A DNA stretch of 12,187 nt from Thermocladium sp. UBA166 (GTDB lineage: Archaea > Thermoproteota > Thermoprotei > Thermoproteales > Thermocladiaceae). The notes under the pieces were generated by a model. It worked only from the letters and a program-made list of their open reading frames with translations. It ran no database searches and had not been told where the DNA came from. Of the stretch, positions 11,701 to 12,187 are shown piece by piece. Each line of letters opens with the position of its first letter. Within the stretch, counting starts at the first letter, position 1. Location of the stretch: the NCBI GenBank assembly GCA_002508315.1, contig DAHE01000012.1, positions 25,661 to 37,847 of the forward strand, given 5' to 3'. A program made the position numbers and the translations under genes.

Positions 11701-12186
11701 ATGCGGATAGGCGTTGCAGGCGCGGGCCCCAGCTCGCTGTACTTGTTGAGGACCATTAAGAATCACGACATCACTGCATTCGAGGAGGACTCCAAGCTGG
11801 GCCTGCCGAGGCACTGCACGGGCTTGGTCAGCATCAACGGGGCAATCGCGCTCGGGATATACAGGAGGGAGGTAGTGATGGGGAGGTACTCCAGGGTTAG
11901 GATAATCAATGGGGAGGACGGGGCCGCGGTGGAGTTCAAGTTGCCCAGGCACTCCATAATTATGCTCCACAGGCCGGGACTGGAGGAGTCCCTCTATGAG
12001 GGAACGGGCGTCGAGTTCGGCCGCAGGATCAAGGAGGCGACTACTGGGGGTCGCTTAATAGATGGGGAGGGGGCGCATGGCTTTGACGCAGCCATAGTTG
12101 GGGAGGGGGCGCGCGGCATGTTATCAAGGGCCTTGGGGGCAAGGGGGGAGTACTTGTTCGGCATACAGGGGGATGGGAGGGGGTGA
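11701..12186 (+). CDS. Geranylgeranyl-reductase-family flavoprotein, truncated or frameshifted
   Basis: The protein begins MRIGVAGAGPSSLYLLRTI, an FAD-binding dinucleotide fold (G7-x-G9-x-x-S12), followed by the acidic end of the second strand (FEED, near 27-30) and PRHCTGLVS (about 36-44), the conserved cysteine segment of geranylgeranyl-reductase-like proteins that saturate isoprenoid chains of archaeal lipids. FDAAIVGEGARGMLSRALGA near 128-147 resembles the second FAD-contact region. Only 161 residues are encoded before TGA at 12184-12186, whereas the family usually has about 330-400. The stop falls inside a G-rich run (12169-12184) at the window edge, so a frameshift (real or a sequence error) is likely, with the rest of the gene beyond the window. 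The relation to a particular lipid-saturation step is inference. Confidence 0.65.
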   Translation: MRIGVAGAGPSSLYLLRTIKNHDITAFEEDSKLGLPRHCTGLVSINGAIALGIYRREVVMGRYSRVRIINGEDGAAVEFKLPRHSIIMLHRPGLEESLYEGTGVEFGRRIKEATTGGRLIDGEGAHGFDAAIVGEGARGMLSRALGARGEYLFGIQGDGRG

Positions 12187-12187
12187 G

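Overview
This window looks like chromosomal DNA of a hyperthermophilic crenarchaeon (Thermoproteota), most likely Thermoproteales-like. The grounds are archaeal-type genes (A-type ATP synthase F-E-A, archaeal NadM, winged-helix regulators, a geranylgeranyl-reductase-like flavoprotein), A/T-rich TATA elements centred about 25-30 bp before most start codons with no leader (leaderless transcription), heavy AGG arginine use, and a tRNA gene without encoded CCA. The genus is an inference.

Layout. 1-518: the end of a winged-helix regulator overlapping a three-helix membrane protein, same strand. 519-860: no convincing gene, but an ORF interrupted by one in-frame stop, possibly a decayed gene. 861-3516: an enolase-superfamily (MLE/OSBS/NSAR-type) enzyme, then an MFS transporter with its own promoter and a perfect palindrome upstream. 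3646-3719: a tRNA with CAU anticodon (elongator Met or Ile2). 3720-3987: non-coding, holding a repeat unit and a hairpin that resembles the right end/omega-RNA end of an IS605/TnpB element without any tnpB. 3988-6712, minus strand: a small four-cysteine protein, a beta-hydroxyacid dehydrogenase, CutA, a PAP2 phosphatase and NMN adenylyltransferase. 6837-9536, plus strand: ATP synthase subunits F, E and A in a tight operon. 9507-10058, minus: a winged-helix protein of DUF4443 type. 10156-11613: cysteinyl-tRNA synthetase. 11701-12186: a truncated geranylgeranyl-reductase-like protein.

Most of the window is housekeeping (energy, NAD, Cys-tRNA, metal tolerance). The accessory-looking part is the tRNA-flanking stretch 3720-3987 and its partner at 5446-5512 upstream of cutA. 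The two places share a 32-33 bp repeat (31 matching columns, one mismatch, one indel). In the second place the repeat seems to supply the cutA TATA box. No complete mobile element, CRISPR array or defence operon is present.
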